Shown here in pieces: positions 1 to 9,795 of a stretch of 64,000 nt of DNA (position 1 is its first letter; the number at the start of each line of letters is the position of its first letter). A program made the position numbers and the translations under genes. The DNA is taken from contig NZ_LS999521.1 in NCBI RefSeq assembly GCF_900520355.1, positions 1,054,001 to 1,118,000 on the forward strand, in the 5' to 3' direction. A model generated the notes under the pieces. It did no database searches. It had not been told where the DNA came from and saw only the letters and a list, made by a program, of their open reading frames with translations. The stretch comes from Acinetobacter calcoaceticus (GTDB lineage: Bacteria; Pseudomonadota; Gammaproteobacteria; Pseudomonadales; Moraxellaceae).

Positions 1-363
1 GCAAAAACCAGATTTATAGCATTTCGGCAAGGTTGTTCATATCGACATGCAATAGAGCTTTTCTTGAATGACTTTAGTATCCCACCTTCGCAAATTATGG
101 AAATGGGCAGTCTGGACGGAATTGTGAGTTGTGTAGAGTTAGGTGTTGGTTTTGCTTTATTACCTAAGTCATATCTCTCAAAAGTTGCGGATAAAGTTTC
201 AGTCAATTGTTTTGGACTAAATACGGAATCTGCTTTTTTCACTACATATTTAGTTGCCCAGTTACCCGAAACATGGGGAACTAATTTAAAGCAATTTATT
301 TATTTTATTGAGCAACAATTTGAATTAAAGGTTGCTTATGTGGAGGCTGATTTTTATACATAA
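1..363 (+). CDS. LysR-family transcriptional regulator, C-terminal part (5' end outside window)
   Basis: The frame is open from base 1 to the stop at 361-363, so the gene begins upstream of the window. The visible 120 residues look like the second half of a LysR effector-binding domain: a segment reading MEMGSLDGIVSCVELGVGFA is typical of the region where these regulators sense a small molecule, followed by LLPKSY. The N-terminal helix-turn-helix is not in view, so target and effector cannot be told. It lies 184 bp upstream of tcyP on the same strand; regulation of that gene is possible but not shown. Confidence 0.8.
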   Translation, partial: AKTRFIAFRQGCSYRHAIELFLNDFSIPPSQIMEMGSLDGIVSCVELGVGFALLPKSYLSKVADKVSVNCFGLNTESAFFTTYLVAQLPETWGTNLKQFIYFIEQQFELKVAYVEADFYT

Positions 364-547
364 ATATCTCACTTAATTTATAAATTAAAAGTGATATATA
401 TGTATTTAAAAGTCATTTTATATTCTCACGCAGGTTTGTAATCATCTTGATGCTATAAAATTGTTGAAAAGGGTAGTTTATATAGGCCGGCTATGGTCAA
501 ATATGCCCCCTTGAAAGATGACACAAGCAATAATTTGGAGTCTGGGA

Positions 548-1939
548 ATGAATATACCCTTAATCATCAATATTGTGGTTTTTGTCGGGTTAATATTTTT
601 ACTCGCCCAAACACGTAAAACAGACTGGAGCTTATCAAAAAAAGTTCTGGCTGGCTTAATTCTAGGTGTGGTGTTTGGCTTAGGACTACATTTGATTTAT
701 GGCGGTGGCCATCCGATTCTTGCTGAATCTATTAGCTGGTTTAATATCGTTGGAAACGGCTATGTAAAACTTTTACAAATGGTTGTTATGCCTTTGGTGT
801 TTGTGTCTATTTTGGGAGCGGTTGCAAAATTACACCAAGCCTCATCTTTAGGCAAAATCAGTTTTTATACGATTGGTACTTTACTCTTCACAACGCTGAT
901 TGCTGCGCTCGTAGGGGTGTTTGTTACTAATCTGTTTGGCTTAACAGCAAAAGGTTTGGTGCAAGGTGCTGCCGAAACTGCACGCTTAACTGCCATTAAT
1001 ACAGACTATGTGGACAAAGTTACCGATTTAAGTGTACCGCAATTTATTCTTTCCTTTATTCCAAGTAATCCATTTGCTGAATTGACTGGTGCAAACCCCA
1101 CTTCAATTATTAGTGTGGTTATCTTTGCCGTCTTCTTAGGGATAGCAGCGCTAAACTTAATGAAAGATGATGAAGAAAAAGGTCAGCGTATTTTAACGGC
1201 TATCCAGACTTTACAGTCTTGGGTGATGAAGCTGGTTCGTTTGGTGATGACCTTAACGCCTTATGGTGTTTTTGCACTCATGACCAAAGTTGTGGCAAGT
1301 TCGAATGTTGCAGATATCTTAAACTTAGGCGGTTTCTTGGTGGCGTCTTATTTAGGCTTGGCGATTATGTTTGTCGTACATGCCATTATTTTGACGCTTA
1401 CAGGTGTTTCTCCGCTTAAATTCTTTAAGAAAGTTGCTCCTGTTTTAACGTTTGCATTTACCAGCCGTTCAAGCGCTGCAAGTATTCCACTGAGCATTGA
1501 AGCACAAACTCGTCGTTTAGGTATTCCTGAATCTATTGCAAGTTTCTCTGCTTCATTTGGTGCAACAATTGGCCAAAATGGTTGTGCTGGTTTATATCCA
1601 GCAATGCTAGCGGTAATGGTTGCGCCAACGATGGGAATTAACACGCTAGACCCAATGTGGATTGCATCGTTAGTTGGTATTGTGACTTTAAGTTCAATTG
1701 GTGTGGCTGGAGTAGGTGGCGGTGCGACTTTTGCTGCACTGATCGTACTTCCTGCAATGGGCTTACCTGTAACTTTGGTTGCGCTTCTTATTTCAATTGA
1801 ACCTTTAATTGATATGGGACGTACTGCGTTAAATGTAAATGGTTCAATGACTGCGGGTGTTGTTACCAGTCAATTGATGGGCCAGACAGATAAAGAAATC
1901 TTAAACAGTGAAGATGAAATTGAACTAACACATCATTAA
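548..1939 (+). CDS. tcyP: L-cystine uptake symporter TcyP (dicarboxylate/amino acid:cation symporter family)
   Basis: A 463-residue inner-membrane symporter that imports L-cystine as a sulfur source. The protein closely follows E. coli TcyP (YdjN) as I remember it, including the start [12 protein letters not shown], the segment [18 protein letters not shown], the serine-rich [12 protein letters not shown] hairpin and the [11 protein letters not shown] loop. The start was placed at ATG 548 rather than the in-frame ATG at 518 because TTGGAG sits 7 bases before it and the resulting length equals that of the E. coli protein. A strong terminator follows, so it is probably monocistronic. Confidence 0.92.
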   Translation: MNIPLIINIVVFVGLIFLLAQTRKTDWSLSKKVLAGLILGVVFGLGLHLIYGGGHPILAESISWFNIVGNGYVKLLQMVVMPLVFVSILGAVAKLHQASSLGKISFYTIGTLLFTTLIAALVGVFVTNLFGLTAKGLVQGAAETARLTAINTDYVDKVTDLSVPQFILSFIPSNPFAELTGANPTSIISVVIFAVFLGIAALNLMKDDEEKGQRILTAIQTLQSWVMKLVRLVMTLTPYGVFALMTKVVASSNVADILNLGGFLVASYLGLAIMFVVHAIILTLTGVSPLKFFKKVAPVLTFAFTSRSSAASIPLSIEAQTRRLGIPESIASFSASFGATIGQNGCAGLYPAMLAVMVAPTMGINTLDPMWIASLVGIVTLSSIGVAGVGGGATFAALIVLPAMGLPVTLVALLISIEPLIDMGRTALNVNGSMTAGVVTSQLMGQTDKEILNSEDEIELTHH

Positions 1940-1952
1940 TAAACTGTAAGAG

Positions 1953-1987
1953 ACGACTCAATCTCATTGGATTGGGTCGTTTTTTTA
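1953..1987 (+). terminator. Rho-independent terminator after tcyP
   Basis: The stem ACGACTCAATC pairs with GATTGGGTCGT (one G-T wobble) and is followed by seven T residues. Confidence 0.85.
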
Positions 1988-2086
1988 TGTGTGAATCATA
2001 GCTGTAATGCTAATTTTTTAAAATCTGTGTCTGTTTATATTTAAAAAAATTGAAGACAATGAGTTAATTTAAAAGAGTTGCATATC

Positions 2087-2902
2087 ATGAAAATGTATCA
2101 AGTCGATGCTTTTACAAAAGAGTTATTTCGAGGAAACCCTGCGGCAGTTATTGTAGAAAAAGAATGGCTAGATGCAGATTTAATGCAGAAGATAGCACTT
2201 GAAAATAACTTGTCTGAAACTGCTTTTGTAAAAATTATAGACTCTGAAAATTATGAAATCCGTTGGTTTACTCCAACGGTTGAAGTCGATTTTTGTGGAC
2301 ATGCTACCCTTGCCAGTGCGTTTGTCATATTTAAAGATTTTACCGAAAAAAAGACCATTAATTTTCATGTACGAAACTTAGGTATTTTTGTGATTCATCA
2401 AGATGATGATGGCAAAATCAGAATGGATTTTCCAATTCGTAAAGCTCATCAAGTTGAAGATTATCCTGCTATTTTACATCAAGCTTTAACTAAACCTTTT
2501 AAAGCGGTTTATCAAAATGTTCAAGCCTACATTGTTGAATATGAGTCAGTGCAAGATGTATTGGATGAGCAGCCTGACATGAACTTGCTCAAAATATTAG
2601 GTAAACGTACTGCTATTACAGCAAGTGAGATGGAGGTTGCAATAACCTCAAAATCTGACCAGCAATACGATTGTGTATCTCGTTATTTTGCACCTGTCGC
2701 AGGCATTGATGAAGACCCAGTCACAGGTTCAATTCATACTGCTATAGCGCCGTTATGGGCAGAAAAACTTGGGGAAAATAATATTGTGGCTTATCAGGCT
2801 TCTAGTCGAGGTGGCGTTTTACATTGCAAGATTTTGTCTGAAGAACGTATTGAAATTTCAGGATATGGGAAGCTTTATATGCAAGCCGAGATTTACCTTT
2901 AG
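2087..2902 (+). CDS. PhzF-family isomerase/epimerase
   Basis: A 271-residue member of the PhzF/YddE diaminopimelate-epimerase-like fold. It shows the N-terminal VDAFTKELFRGNPAAV signature, the catalytic glutamate of the NLSETAFV motif at about residue 44, the FCGHATLAS motif and the second-lobe DPVTGSIHT motif. These are the usual active-site pieces, so an active isomerase is likely. No phenazine genes are nearby, and the substrate of such housekeeping homologues is generally unknown. ATG 2087 is preferred over TTG 2078; a weak AAAGAG lies ahead. It is a single gene between two terminators. Confidence 0.85.
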   Translation: MKMYQVDAFTKELFRGNPAAVIVEKEWLDADLMQKIALENNLSETAFVKIIDSENYEIRWFTPTVEVDFCGHATLASAFVIFKDFTEKKTINFHVRNLGIFVIHQDDDGKIRMDFPIRKAHQVEDYPAILHQALTKPFKAVYQNVQAYIVEYESVQDVLDEQPDMNLLKILGKRTAITASEMEVAITSKSDQQYDCVSRYFAPVAGIDEDPVTGSIHTAIAPLWAEKLGENNIVAYQASSRGGVLHCKILSEERIEISGYGKLYMQAEIYL

Positions 2903-2911
2903 CAGAAAAGC

Positions 2912-2941
2912 AAAAGCCGTTTAAGTAAACGGCTTTTTTTT
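2912..2941 (+). terminator. Terminator after the PhzF-like gene
   Basis: AAAAGCCGTTT, a four-base loop, then AAACGGC and a run of eight or more T residues. Confidence 0.85.
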
Positions 2942-3030
2942 CAAAACTTTACTATGAAAAAAAGTTCAAATTTCCTACTATAGTACTCCCAAATATTGAT
3001 TTTTTATTATTCAAATTAATTGGAATTTAT

Positions 3031-5793
3031 ATGTTTATGCAGTTTAAACAACTGACTCTCTCCCTATGTATTCTTGGTTTAAGTGCTGCAACTTGGGCAC
3101 AAACCACACTAGTAAAAAGCAAGCAAAATATTGAGGAATATAAATTAGATAATGGTTTTCGGGTTGTACTTGCACCGAATGACAAAGAAAATAAAATCTT
3201 TATTAACACCATTTATTTGACGGGTTCATTAAATGACCCACAAGGCAAAAGTGGTTTAGCTCATTTGCTTGAACACTTAGCTTTTAAGGGGACAAAAAAT
3301 GTTAAAGGGGAAGAATTCCAGCGTCGTCTAGATCAATATACTTTGATGACGAACGCAAGCACAGATTATTACTCGACTAAATATACCAACATCGTTCGCC
3401 CAGAAAAGACTGCACTCAATGAAGTGTTGTACCTTGAATCTGAACGTATGGATAAATTGGTTCTACAAGAAAAATTTGTTCCTTCCGAAATTGAAATCGT
3501 AAAACGCGAACGTGAAGTCCGCATGGATCAGCCTTTTGCTGTCCTGATGGATCAAATGTGGAAGTCAGCCTATGGCAACCAATATTTAGGGCGTTTACCG
3601 ATTGGTGATTTGCCTGAGCTTAAATCTATTAAAATGTCTGAGCTAGACCGTTTTTATCGTAGCTGGTATGCACCGAATAATGCAGTCATGGTTGTTTCAG
3701 GTAAATTCGATAAGACAGAAGTTTTAAAAACAATTGACCAATATTTTAGTCCAATCGCAGCGCGTGAGGTTCCTAAAGCTGTTCAGATTCCTGTGCTCGA
3801 CTCTACAAAAATAAAAAATCGTCAGTTTGTAGTAAAAAAGGGAAGTGATCTGGCGAAGTTCCATATCTATATGAATGGAAAAAATACCAAAATTCAGCCG
3901 ACACTAGCGTTAGCTCCTTTGTTATATACCATGCAACCAAGTGGTCATTTATATCAGAACATGGTTGAAACAGGTATTACCACAAATGTTGAGGCGAGTA
4001 CGTGGTTAGACCAAGATTTTAATGTGGTATTCCTAGGCGCTATATATGCACCAAGTAATGACCCTAAAAAAGTTGAAAACTCATTACTTACGGGTATCGA
4101 GAAAGGGAAGCCTTTTACTGAAGTTGAATTAAATCGTGTTAAAAGTTTAATGAAAACTCAAGGTGACTTAATCACCAAAGATGCGGTAGCACTTGGGTCG
4201 CGTTTAAGTGATTACACGGTCGCTGGTGGGCAATGGGATCAATATTTTAAAGATTTAGATTCGGTAAAAAATGTTAAGCTAGATGATGTGAATCAAACTT
4301 TAAAACAGTTCCTTGTTGCTGAGCATCGTATTGACGGGGATATTTTGCCAACACCTGAAGATCAGAAAAAAGCTCAACAGCAAAATTCAAAAGAGGCCCC
4401 TAAAACTCTAGATCAGGTGGCAGCAAAGGCAGAACCTTTAAAAGACCCGAAAGCCTATCAACAAGAAGTGACAGAGTTTTTAAAAACTTCAAAACAGTAT
4501 GTAGAAAGTAATGAGAAAAAGATTATCCGTGGCAAACTGAAAAATGGAATGAAGTACGCTTTATTCCCAGTTGAAACACGTGATGATCGTACTTATGCCA
4601 CAATTACGATGGATTTCGGAACAGAGAAATCTTTATTTAATAAAGGCACAGTTGTCGATTTAACCTCATATTTATTACTCCGTGGTTCCGATAAATATAG
4701 TTTGCAGGATATTGCCGATAAATCGATTGATGCGGGCGGTGCGGCTTATGCAAGTGCTGACGGCAATGGTATGACCATTAACATTCAGTCTAAAACAGAA
4801 AAATTTGATGAATTTTTCAAGTTTGCACTTGATGTGATGAAAAATCCAAAATTTGAGCAATCCCAATTTGATTTGATTAAATCACAGAGTTTATCAGGTC
4901 TTGATCGTCCTTATACTGAACCAGATGTAGTTGCTGGCTTAACACTCTCACGTTTGCTTGAAGAATATCAACCGGGTGATTTGCGTTATCACTTTGAACC
5001 GGAACTGGCAAAACAGCAATTGAAAAGTGCTACTCAGGAACAAGTGAAAGAATTGTACGAGCATTTCTTTGCAATGAACCATGCTCAAATTGCCATTACG
5101 GGTAAGTTTGATGCGAAAAAAATGCAGAAATTACTTGATCAGGAATTTGGTCGTTGGAATGGTAAACAACCTTATCAAAAGATCTTGATTGATCACGTTG
5201 ATTTTCCAGCTCAGCAAGTTCATGTTTTATCTGAGCAGCGCGAATTTGGTAGCTATCAGAGCGTACTTGCGCTACCAGTCGGGAAAAACCATCCTGATGC
5301 ATCTGCTTTAATTTTACTTAACTATATTTTAGGTGAGTCTCAAATTTCATCACGTTTGGCTCAAGAGCTTCGTGAGAAAAATGCATTAGTGTATGGTTTT
5401 GGCAGTGGGTTACAGCTTGATCGCGATACTAATGTAGGTGCTTTAAGCATTAGTGCAAATTACACTTCGGGTCGCTCAGCGCAGGTTTCTGCATCAATAC
5501 ATAAAGTGTTGAATGACTTGTTGAAAAATGGTGTGACTGAGCAAGAGCTTGAAGCCGCTAAAGCAGATATCATGAAGAAACGCGTTACGGCTTTAGAAGA
5601 TGAACGTAATATTCATGGAATGTTAAATCTCCAGCTTGAGTCTGGTAAAACATTACAAGACCGAATCCGCCATGATCAAGAGTTAACTAAACTGACTGTT
5701 GCGGACGTAAACACAGTAATTAAAAAGTATATTAAACCTGAACATTTAGTCGAAGTTATGGCTGATCAATATGGTCAGGCAGCAAAAAAATAA
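3031..5793 (+). CDS. Periplasmic M16-family zinc metallopeptidase (two-lobe pitrilysin type)
   Basis: A 920-residue M16 peptidase with a Sec signal peptide (hydrophobic stretch to about residue 23, ending TWAQ). The inverted zinc motif HLLEH is at residues 78-82, with Glu160 in VKREREV as the likely third ligand. A second, catalytically silent M16 lobe begins near residue 500 (RGKLKNGMKYALFPVET) and carries the family's substrate-side region ending in LREKNALVYGFGS. Two lobes in one chain is the pitrilysin arrangement, suggesting degradation of peptides or small proteins in the periplasm. A second ATG two codons downstream is an equally possible start. Substrate unknown. Confidence 0.9.
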   Translation: MFMQFKQLTLSLCILGLSAATWAQTTLVKSKQNIEEYKLDNGFRVVLAPNDKENKIFINTIYLTGSLNDPQGKSGLAHLLEHLAFKGTKNVKGEEFQRRLDQYTLMTNASTDYYSTKYTNIVRPEKTALNEVLYLESERMDKLVLQEKFVPSEIEIVKREREVRMDQPFAVLMDQMWKSAYGNQYLGRLPIGDLPELKSIKMSELDRFYRSWYAPNNAVMVVSGKFDKTEVLKTIDQYFSPIAAREVPKAVQIPVLDSTKIKNRQFVVKKGSDLAKFHIYMNGKNTKIQPTLALAPLLYTMQPSGHLYQNMVETGITTNVEASTWLDQDFNVVFLGAIYAPSNDPKKVENSLLTGIEKGKPFTEVELNRVKSLMKTQGDLITKDAVALGSRLSDYTVAGGQWDQYFKDLDSVKNVKLDDVNQTLKQFLVAEHRIDGDILPTPEDQKKAQQQNSKEAPKTLDQVAAKAEPLKDPKAYQQEVTEFLKTSKQYVESNEKKIIRGKLKNGMKYALFPVETRDDRTYATITMDFGTEKSLFNKGTVVDLTSYLLLRGSDKYSLQDIADKSIDAGGAAYASADGNGMTINIQSKTEKFDEFFKFALDVMKNPKFEQSQFDLIKSQSLSGLDRPYTEPDVVAGLTLSRLLEEYQPGDLRYHFEPELAKQQLKSATQEQVKELYEHFFAMNHAQIAITGKFDAKKMQKLLDQEFGRWNGKQPYQKILIDHVDFPAQQVHVLSEQREFGSYQSVLALPVGKNHPDASALILLNYILGESQISSRLAQELREKNALVYGFGSGLQLDRDTNVGALSISANYTSGRSAQVSASIHKVLNDLLKNGVTEQELEAAKADIMKKRVTALEDERNIHGMLNLQLESGKTLQDRIRHDQELTKLTVADVNTVIKKYIKPEHLVEVMADQYGQAAKK

Positions 5794-5808
5794 AGCCTTC
5801 TTTAAAAT

Positions 5809-5835
5809 AAAAAGCCACTCAATCGTGGCTTTTTA
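5809..5835 (+). terminator. Terminator between convergent M16 peptidase and DUF3144 genes
   Basis: AAAAAGCCAC, loop TCAATC, GTGGCTTTTTA. The A-rich 5' side lets it also act on the minus strand. Confidence 0.8.
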
Positions 5836-5854
5836 TTTGGGTATTTAAATCATA

Positions 5855-6238
5855 TTAATGATCGTGTTTATGCGAGTGAAAATCTTCATTTTTACGGAAA
5901 CGTAAATAATTTTCGAACTGTTCACAGTACTCATCAAAGTTATCTTCGAGCATCATTTGAAATTGTTGCACAAGATAAGACATGACTTGATCTTTAGCAT
6001 CACGCATTTCATCGCCATCTTTAAAATTATTTGCCGCTACCCATGTGTTAAAACGGGCGCTAGCAAATAACATTGCCGCACTCACTTGACCACGCAGCTC
6101 GGCTGGATCTGTTTTTTCACCTTTTGGCGGGCGACAAAAATCATTCGCTTGTTTGATAAATTCATCCGCACGCTCAAAGAAAACCGCATTTAAAGCTTCT
6201 TCTTCAGTAACATCTGTTGCATTAATCTTTTGAGACAT
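5855..6238 (-). CDS. DUF3144-family protein
   Basis: A 127-residue soluble protein without signal peptide or membrane segment. The core reads FFERADEFIKQAN, then AAMLFASARFNTWVA, then YLVQQFQMMLEDNFDEY, which fits the DUF3144 family as I know it: short helical proteins of unknown function. The C-terminus ends in a histidine-rich tail (HSHKHDH) that might bind metal, though this is not established. The start has GGGAA 8 bases upstream. It is transcribed divergently from the hypothetical gene at 6346. Confidence 0.75.
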   Translation of the reverse strand: MSQKINATDVTEEEALNAVFFERADEFIKQANDFCRPPKGEKTDPAELRGQVSAAMLFASARFNTWVAANNFKDGDEMRDAKDQVMSYLVQQFQMMLEDNFDEYCEQFENYLRFRKNEDFHSHKHDH

Positions 6239-6345
6239 GACTTATTCCCGCAAAAATAGAGCTGCTTATTATAGGCAAAGCCTTGCGGAAACAAAACCTT
6301 TGACTTAGTCTGTAAATAGCCTAAGTGTCGGTAGGAGAGCCTAAT

Positions 6346-6978
6346 ATGCAAGATGCAATTGCGATTCAAAGTTTAAAAACAGATATTGCTTTATTACGCC
6401 AACATGTTTTTCCACCTCAATATTTAGAACATGTGGAAGGGCTGCCGATTTATTATGGTTTACAACAAGAAGTCGAAGTCTATTACCAACAATGGCAAGG
6501 ACTAATTGAAAGGGCACAAGAACTTTTTCAGCCGTTTATGGAAGATGAATTACCCGATGCGATTCATTTGCCCAGTCATTTAAATTTACCCTTGTTCTTT
6601 TTTCATGTAGACCGAATTCGGATTAATAAAACACGAGCTAAGGAATCTAAGACTTTTCGCGGGGTCGCGAGCTTAATTGAAAAATGTGGGCAGTTCGAAG
6701 CAGACCAGATTTTTACGATGCAGGAATGGTTGCAGAGTGACGATACTGCTGCACTGGTGGCTCATCGTGAGTTTATCGACTTAAGAACTTATGTATTCCA
6801 ACATGGACAAAGTGAATATACCCGTTCACGTTTTTATACTAACGGTATTGTGTTAGGAGTTGAGCCGCATTTTAAGTTGGTCGATGCCCGTGATAAGCCA
6901 AGAAAGCAGCGTAGTGATAGCTACAATGACCCGTTAGCAGATAACGGTGTATGGAAAGTATTTGGTAAATACCGATAA
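6346..6978 (+). CDS. Hypothetical protein, 210 residues
   Basis: I do not recognise a family. The protein is soluble and acidic, rich in aromatic residues and glutamine, without signal peptide or membrane helix. It has a central segment LPLFFFHVDRIRINKTRAKESKTF and a basic C-terminal region (RDKPRKQRSDSYNDP) that ends WKVFGKYR. ATG 6346 was chosen because AGGAGAG lies 6 bases ahead; the in-frame GTG at 6325 has no such site. A terminator follows directly. Its codon use looks like that of its neighbours, so recent transfer is not indicated. Confidence 0.7.
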   Translation: MQDAIAIQSLKTDIALLRQHVFPPQYLEHVEGLPIYYGLQQEVEVYYQQWQGLIERAQELFQPFMEDELPDAIHLPSHLNLPLFFFHVDRIRINKTRAKESKTFRGVASLIEKCGQFEADQIFTMQEWLQSDDTAALVAHREFIDLRTYVFQHGQSEYTRSRFYTNGIVLGVEPHFKLVDARDKPRKQRSDSYNDPLADNGVWKVFGKYR

Positions 6979-7008
6979 AAAGTCGCTGCGCGTTTACAGC
7001 GACTTTTA
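6977..7008 (+). terminator. Bidirectional terminator between convergent genes
   Basis: AAAAGTCGCTG, loop of eight bases, CAGCGACTTTT. It serves the gene ending at 6978 and the minus-strand CYTH/CHAD gene ending at 7013. Confidence 0.8.
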
Positions 7009-7012
7009 TAAA

Positions 7013-8476
7013 TTACCAGAACGTTTCGGCCTGACTAAAAGTTTGTAAAGCTTTGGCGGACCGCTTTTGTAAGTGAGGCTGTTTGGCTTTTACCCAGCCT
7101 AATGCAAACCAGAAAGACGAGTCATTTTCGACAGCTTTATTGAAAATACCTTCAGCAATAAACAAATCGTTATAGTGACCTAAGGTATTTTGTACAGGTT
7201 GTAGCTGTTTTAAATATTGCTGTACTTTTTTGTTAGGATAAAGACTCGAAATAAACTCAACACAATAACGTAACTGCTTAGCTTTCTTTCGGATTTTGTG
7301 CTGTTCAGTGACTTCAAGTTCAGAGAAATGTTCAGCATGACTAATTACTTTATGATGTAGTTTATCTAAACTCTTTTTAATATGTTTTTTTAACTCGCCT
7401 TTTTTGCTCTTTGAATCTTCTTCTGAATAAGCGAATGCTAATAACTCTAGTAATAGCTTAATCGTGTCCGAAGAGGTAAATAGTATTGAGAGTTCTTTTA
7501 ATGGCTGTGCTGAAACTGGCAGTAAAAGCTCTGGCGAGCCATGTTGCTTAATGATTGGTAACACTTCAGTCCGAATCGCATCTTCATCGCGAGTATCTCC
7601 AAGCTTACGGAAAAGCTCAGCAATTTGTTCTTCCCAAACCGGATTTACTTCGTTTGACCAGCTAGAAAAATGTTTAAGTGCGCTACGTAAACGGCGCAAA
7701 CTCACACGTGCCTGATGAATATGTTCAGCTTCGGCAACGTCATCGGCAATTGCTGCCATATTTGGTAAGAATTGTCCTAAACAATTATCTACAATCTTTT
7801 TGAGAGCTTCTTCAGCAGTAATATCTTTATTTAATGTCAGTGCTTTGGCATGAACAGCGGGAGAGACCGCTTGCCCTAGTGCTAATAAATTACCACGCTC
7901 GGCTTTACTTCTGACATCGAGCCAAAGCGCATAACGATTAATCCATTGCTGTGCAAACTGAATAAGCGTTTTCACTGCGCCTTGCTTGAGTTCAAATTCA
8001 ACTTCGCAAATTATACTTTGTGCATCTGCTGTTTTGACTACACCGTCATCAAGGCAGACTTCAATCGCTGTATTGTCTGCTTCAAACACATGATAGCTGC
8101 GCTGTACGTCAGTCTCAAATTGCAAAGTTAGCTTTTCAACTTCTGTACCTAGTGCTTCATGAAGTAAGCCTATAACAGTTTTATTATCTTGATATAGTTC
8201 GAGGTTTAAGTCAGGTTCTTTTTCGCATTGACCCAAATGAATTTCTTCTTCAACACGGTGTAGGTGGCTTTGACCTGCGGCTTTAAATGTTTGGACCCAT
8301 TGATCATTTTCTTTACGCAAACGTAATGCCATGCCATTTTTTGCAAGTAATCGTTCGGGTGTGTCGTAATATTTTGCCTGAAGATGAATCTGCTGTGCTT
8401 TATGCTTTTTTAAGTATTGCTGAACAGTTTTTTTCTTCGATTCAGGTAACTGAAACTTAAGCTCAACTTCAACCAT
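7013..8476 (-). CDS. CYTH–CHAD domain protein (predicted inorganic triphosphatase)
   Basis: A 487-residue two-domain protein. The N-terminal CYTH domain (about 1-200) opens with the family's ExExK signature (VEVELKF, residues 2-8) and carries paired charged strands such as MALRLRKEN and AIEVCLDDG, which form the metal and triphosphate tunnel. A helical CHAD domain follows (about 215-475) with the histidine/arginine-rich HQARVSLRRLRSALK and HKIRKKAKQLRYCVE helices that bind polyphosphate in this family. The layout equals E. coli YgiF, an inorganic triphosphatase. The start has GGGAG 8 bases upstream. Confidence 0.88.
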   Translation of the reverse strand: MVEVELKFQLPESKKKTVQQYLKKHKAQQIHLQAKYYDTPERLLAKNGMALRLRKENDQWVQTFKAAGQSHLHRVEEEIHLGQCEKEPDLNLELYQDNKTVIGLLHEALGTEVEKLTLQFETDVQRSYHVFEADNTAIEVCLDDGVVKTADAQSIICEVEFELKQGAVKTLIQFAQQWINRYALWLDVRSKAERGNLLALGQAVSPAVHAKALTLNKDITAEEALKKIVDNCLGQFLPNMAAIADDVAEAEHIHQARVSLRRLRSALKHFSSWSNEVNPVWEEQIAELFRKLGDTRDEDAIRTEVLPIIKQHGSPELLLPVSAQPLKELSILFTSSDTIKLLLELLAFAYSEEDSKSKKGELKKHIKKSLDKLHHKVISHAEHFSELEVTEQHKIRKKAKQLRYCVEFISSLYPNKKVQQYLKQLQPVQNTLGHYNDLFIAEGIFNKAVENDSSFWFALGWVKAKQPHLQKRSAKALQTFSQAETFW

Positions 8477-8647
8477 AATGTGTCTCCCTGAATCAGTTAT
8501 TTAAACTATCTTGAATGAGTATAATAGCTTAGTACTAAAAGTAATGGTTTTGATAGAGAAAGTTACAATCAAACATATGACGCTATGCTTTTATTTCGGT
8601 GTACAATTAGGTGATGTTTTGATCAAATAAAAATCAGGAAGATGATC

Positions 8648-9025
8648 GTGAATGTACCCGTAAATTTTAATCATGAAGTTCAACCAGAGTTTGAATTACC
8701 CCTTAAAAACTACCAAGAATTTTATCGTTTTTATTTAACTGAGCACCGCAACATTATAAGCAGACGCTTGCATGTGGTGGGTAGTAGCATTGGCATATAT
8801 TTCTTTTCAAAAGCAATCCATAAGAAACAGGCGAAATATGTACTCTATGGTTTGATGGCGGGTTACGCAAACGCTTGGGTTGGACATTTTGTGTTTGAAA
8901 AAAATAAACCTGCGAGTTTTAAACAACCTTTCTATAGCTTTATTTCAGATTGGCGAATGTTATCTGATGTTGCACGTGGTCGTTTGAGTTTGATTGATCG
9001 TAAACACGATAAGATTCCGAGTTAA
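8648..9025 (+). CDS. DUF962 / Mpo1-like membrane protein
   Basis: About 125 residues. The motifs FYLTEHRNIISRRLHVVGS and NAWVGHFVFEKNKPASF carry the conserved histidines of the DUF962/Mpo1-like family, related to the yeast ER dioxygenase that alpha-oxidises 2-hydroxy fatty acids. Whether bacterial members share that reaction is uncertain. Two short hydrophobic stretches lie between the motifs. GTG 8648 is preferred because AGGAAG (8636-8641) lies 6 bases ahead of it but directly abuts the ATG at 8642. Confidence 0.75.
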   Translation: MNVPVNFNHEVQPEFELPLKNYQEFYRFYLTEHRNIISRRLHVVGSSIGIYFFSKAIHKKQAKYVLYGLMAGYANAWVGHFVFEKNKPASFKQPFYSFISDWRMLSDVARGRLSLIDRKHDKIPS

Positions 9026-9048
9026 TTTTTTATTTCTATTCTTAATAG

Positions 9049-9082
9049 ACCGATTGGTACTGGTAAGCCCATATCAATCGGT
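9049..9082. repeat. Inverted repeat upstream of thiE
   Basis: ACCGATTG and CAATCGGT are separated by 18 bases, with no T run. It could end the upstream DUF962 transcript or be an operator. The thiE -10 candidate TATACT is at 9107-9112. Confidence 0.4.
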
Positions 9083-9141
9083 ACTTATGATGACCTATAA
9101 ATCCGTTATACTAGCGAAGTTTTTTAAAGCAAGAGTAGAGT

Positions 9142-9753
9142 ATGCGCGGTTTATATCTGATTACCAATGATGACCCAATTCAATTATTATTAGAAAAACT
9201 AGATGTCGCGCTTGCAACTAAACAGGTCGCAATTTTACAGTACCGCCGTAAAAAAATAGAAAAAACTGACCAACCTGCTGAAGTTGAGCAAATCAAACTA
9301 TTGTGTGAAAAATACCAAGTTCCTTTTGTAATTAATGATGACCTAGAACTGGCTGCTCAGTTTGGTTTAGGTGTGCATTTAGGGCAAAGTGACGGTGAAA
9401 TTACCGATGCCAAATCTCAGTTACCACAAAATGTCATCATTGGTCGTACTTGTTTGAACTCTTTAGAGCTTGCCCAAAAAGCAATTGCAGATGGTGCAAC
9501 TTATATTGCATTTGGTGCGGTCTATGCGACCTCTACAAAACCTGAAGCAGGTAATGTGGGCATAGAAGTGATTAAGCAGGCAGCGATTCAATATGATCTA
9601 CCGATTTGTGCAATTGGCGGTTTAACCGTTGAAAACTCAAAACCTGTGATTGAGGCTGGGGCTGACCTGTGTGCGGTCATTAGTGATATATTAGGCCGAT
9701 CAACTGCTGAAATTCCTGCCCGTGTACAAGCGTGGGCACAATTATTTTCTTAA
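9142..9753 (+). CDS. thiE: Thiamine-phosphate synthase ThiE
   Basis: A 203-residue TIM-barrel enzyme that joins HMP-pyrophosphate and the thiazole phosphate to make thiamine phosphate. Recognisable pieces are ILQYRRKK (diphosphate grip), FVINDDLELAAQFGLGVHLGQ, YIAFGAVYATSTKPEAG and AIGGLTVENSKPVIEAGADLCAVIS. The leader is short (a -10-like TATACT at 9107-9112, about 30 bases before the start) and I see no TPP riboswitch. It lies 42 bp upstream of hemL on the same strand, an order also found in Pseudomonas, so co-transcription is likely. Confidence 0.9.
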   Translation: MRGLYLITNDDPIQLLLEKLDVALATKQVAILQYRRKKIEKTDQPAEVEQIKLLCEKYQVPFVINDDLELAAQFGLGVHLGQSDGEITDAKSQLPQNVIIGRTCLNSLELAQKAIADGATYIAFGAVYATSTKPEAGNVGIEVIKQAAIQYDLPICAIGGLTVENSKPVIEAGADLCAVISDILGRSTAEIPARVQAWAQLFS

Positions 9754-9795
9754 GCTTTCAAAATTATTTTTTAGATATTTAAGACGAGCATTTCC

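Noticed and set aside
1348..1644. Antisense open frames over tcyP, and similar long shadows elsewhere (e.g. 38341-38643, 38851-39219, 24183-24554)
   Set aside because: They lie opposite strong coding genes, lack ribosome sites and show no recognisable protein features.
2087..2902. PhzF homologue as evidence for phenazine production
   Set aside because: No other phz gene is in view, and PhzF-like proteins are widespread in non-producers.
9026..9141. TPP riboswitch before thiE
   Set aside because: No CTGAGA-type THI-box sequence is visible, and the -10 candidate leaves only about a 30-base leader.
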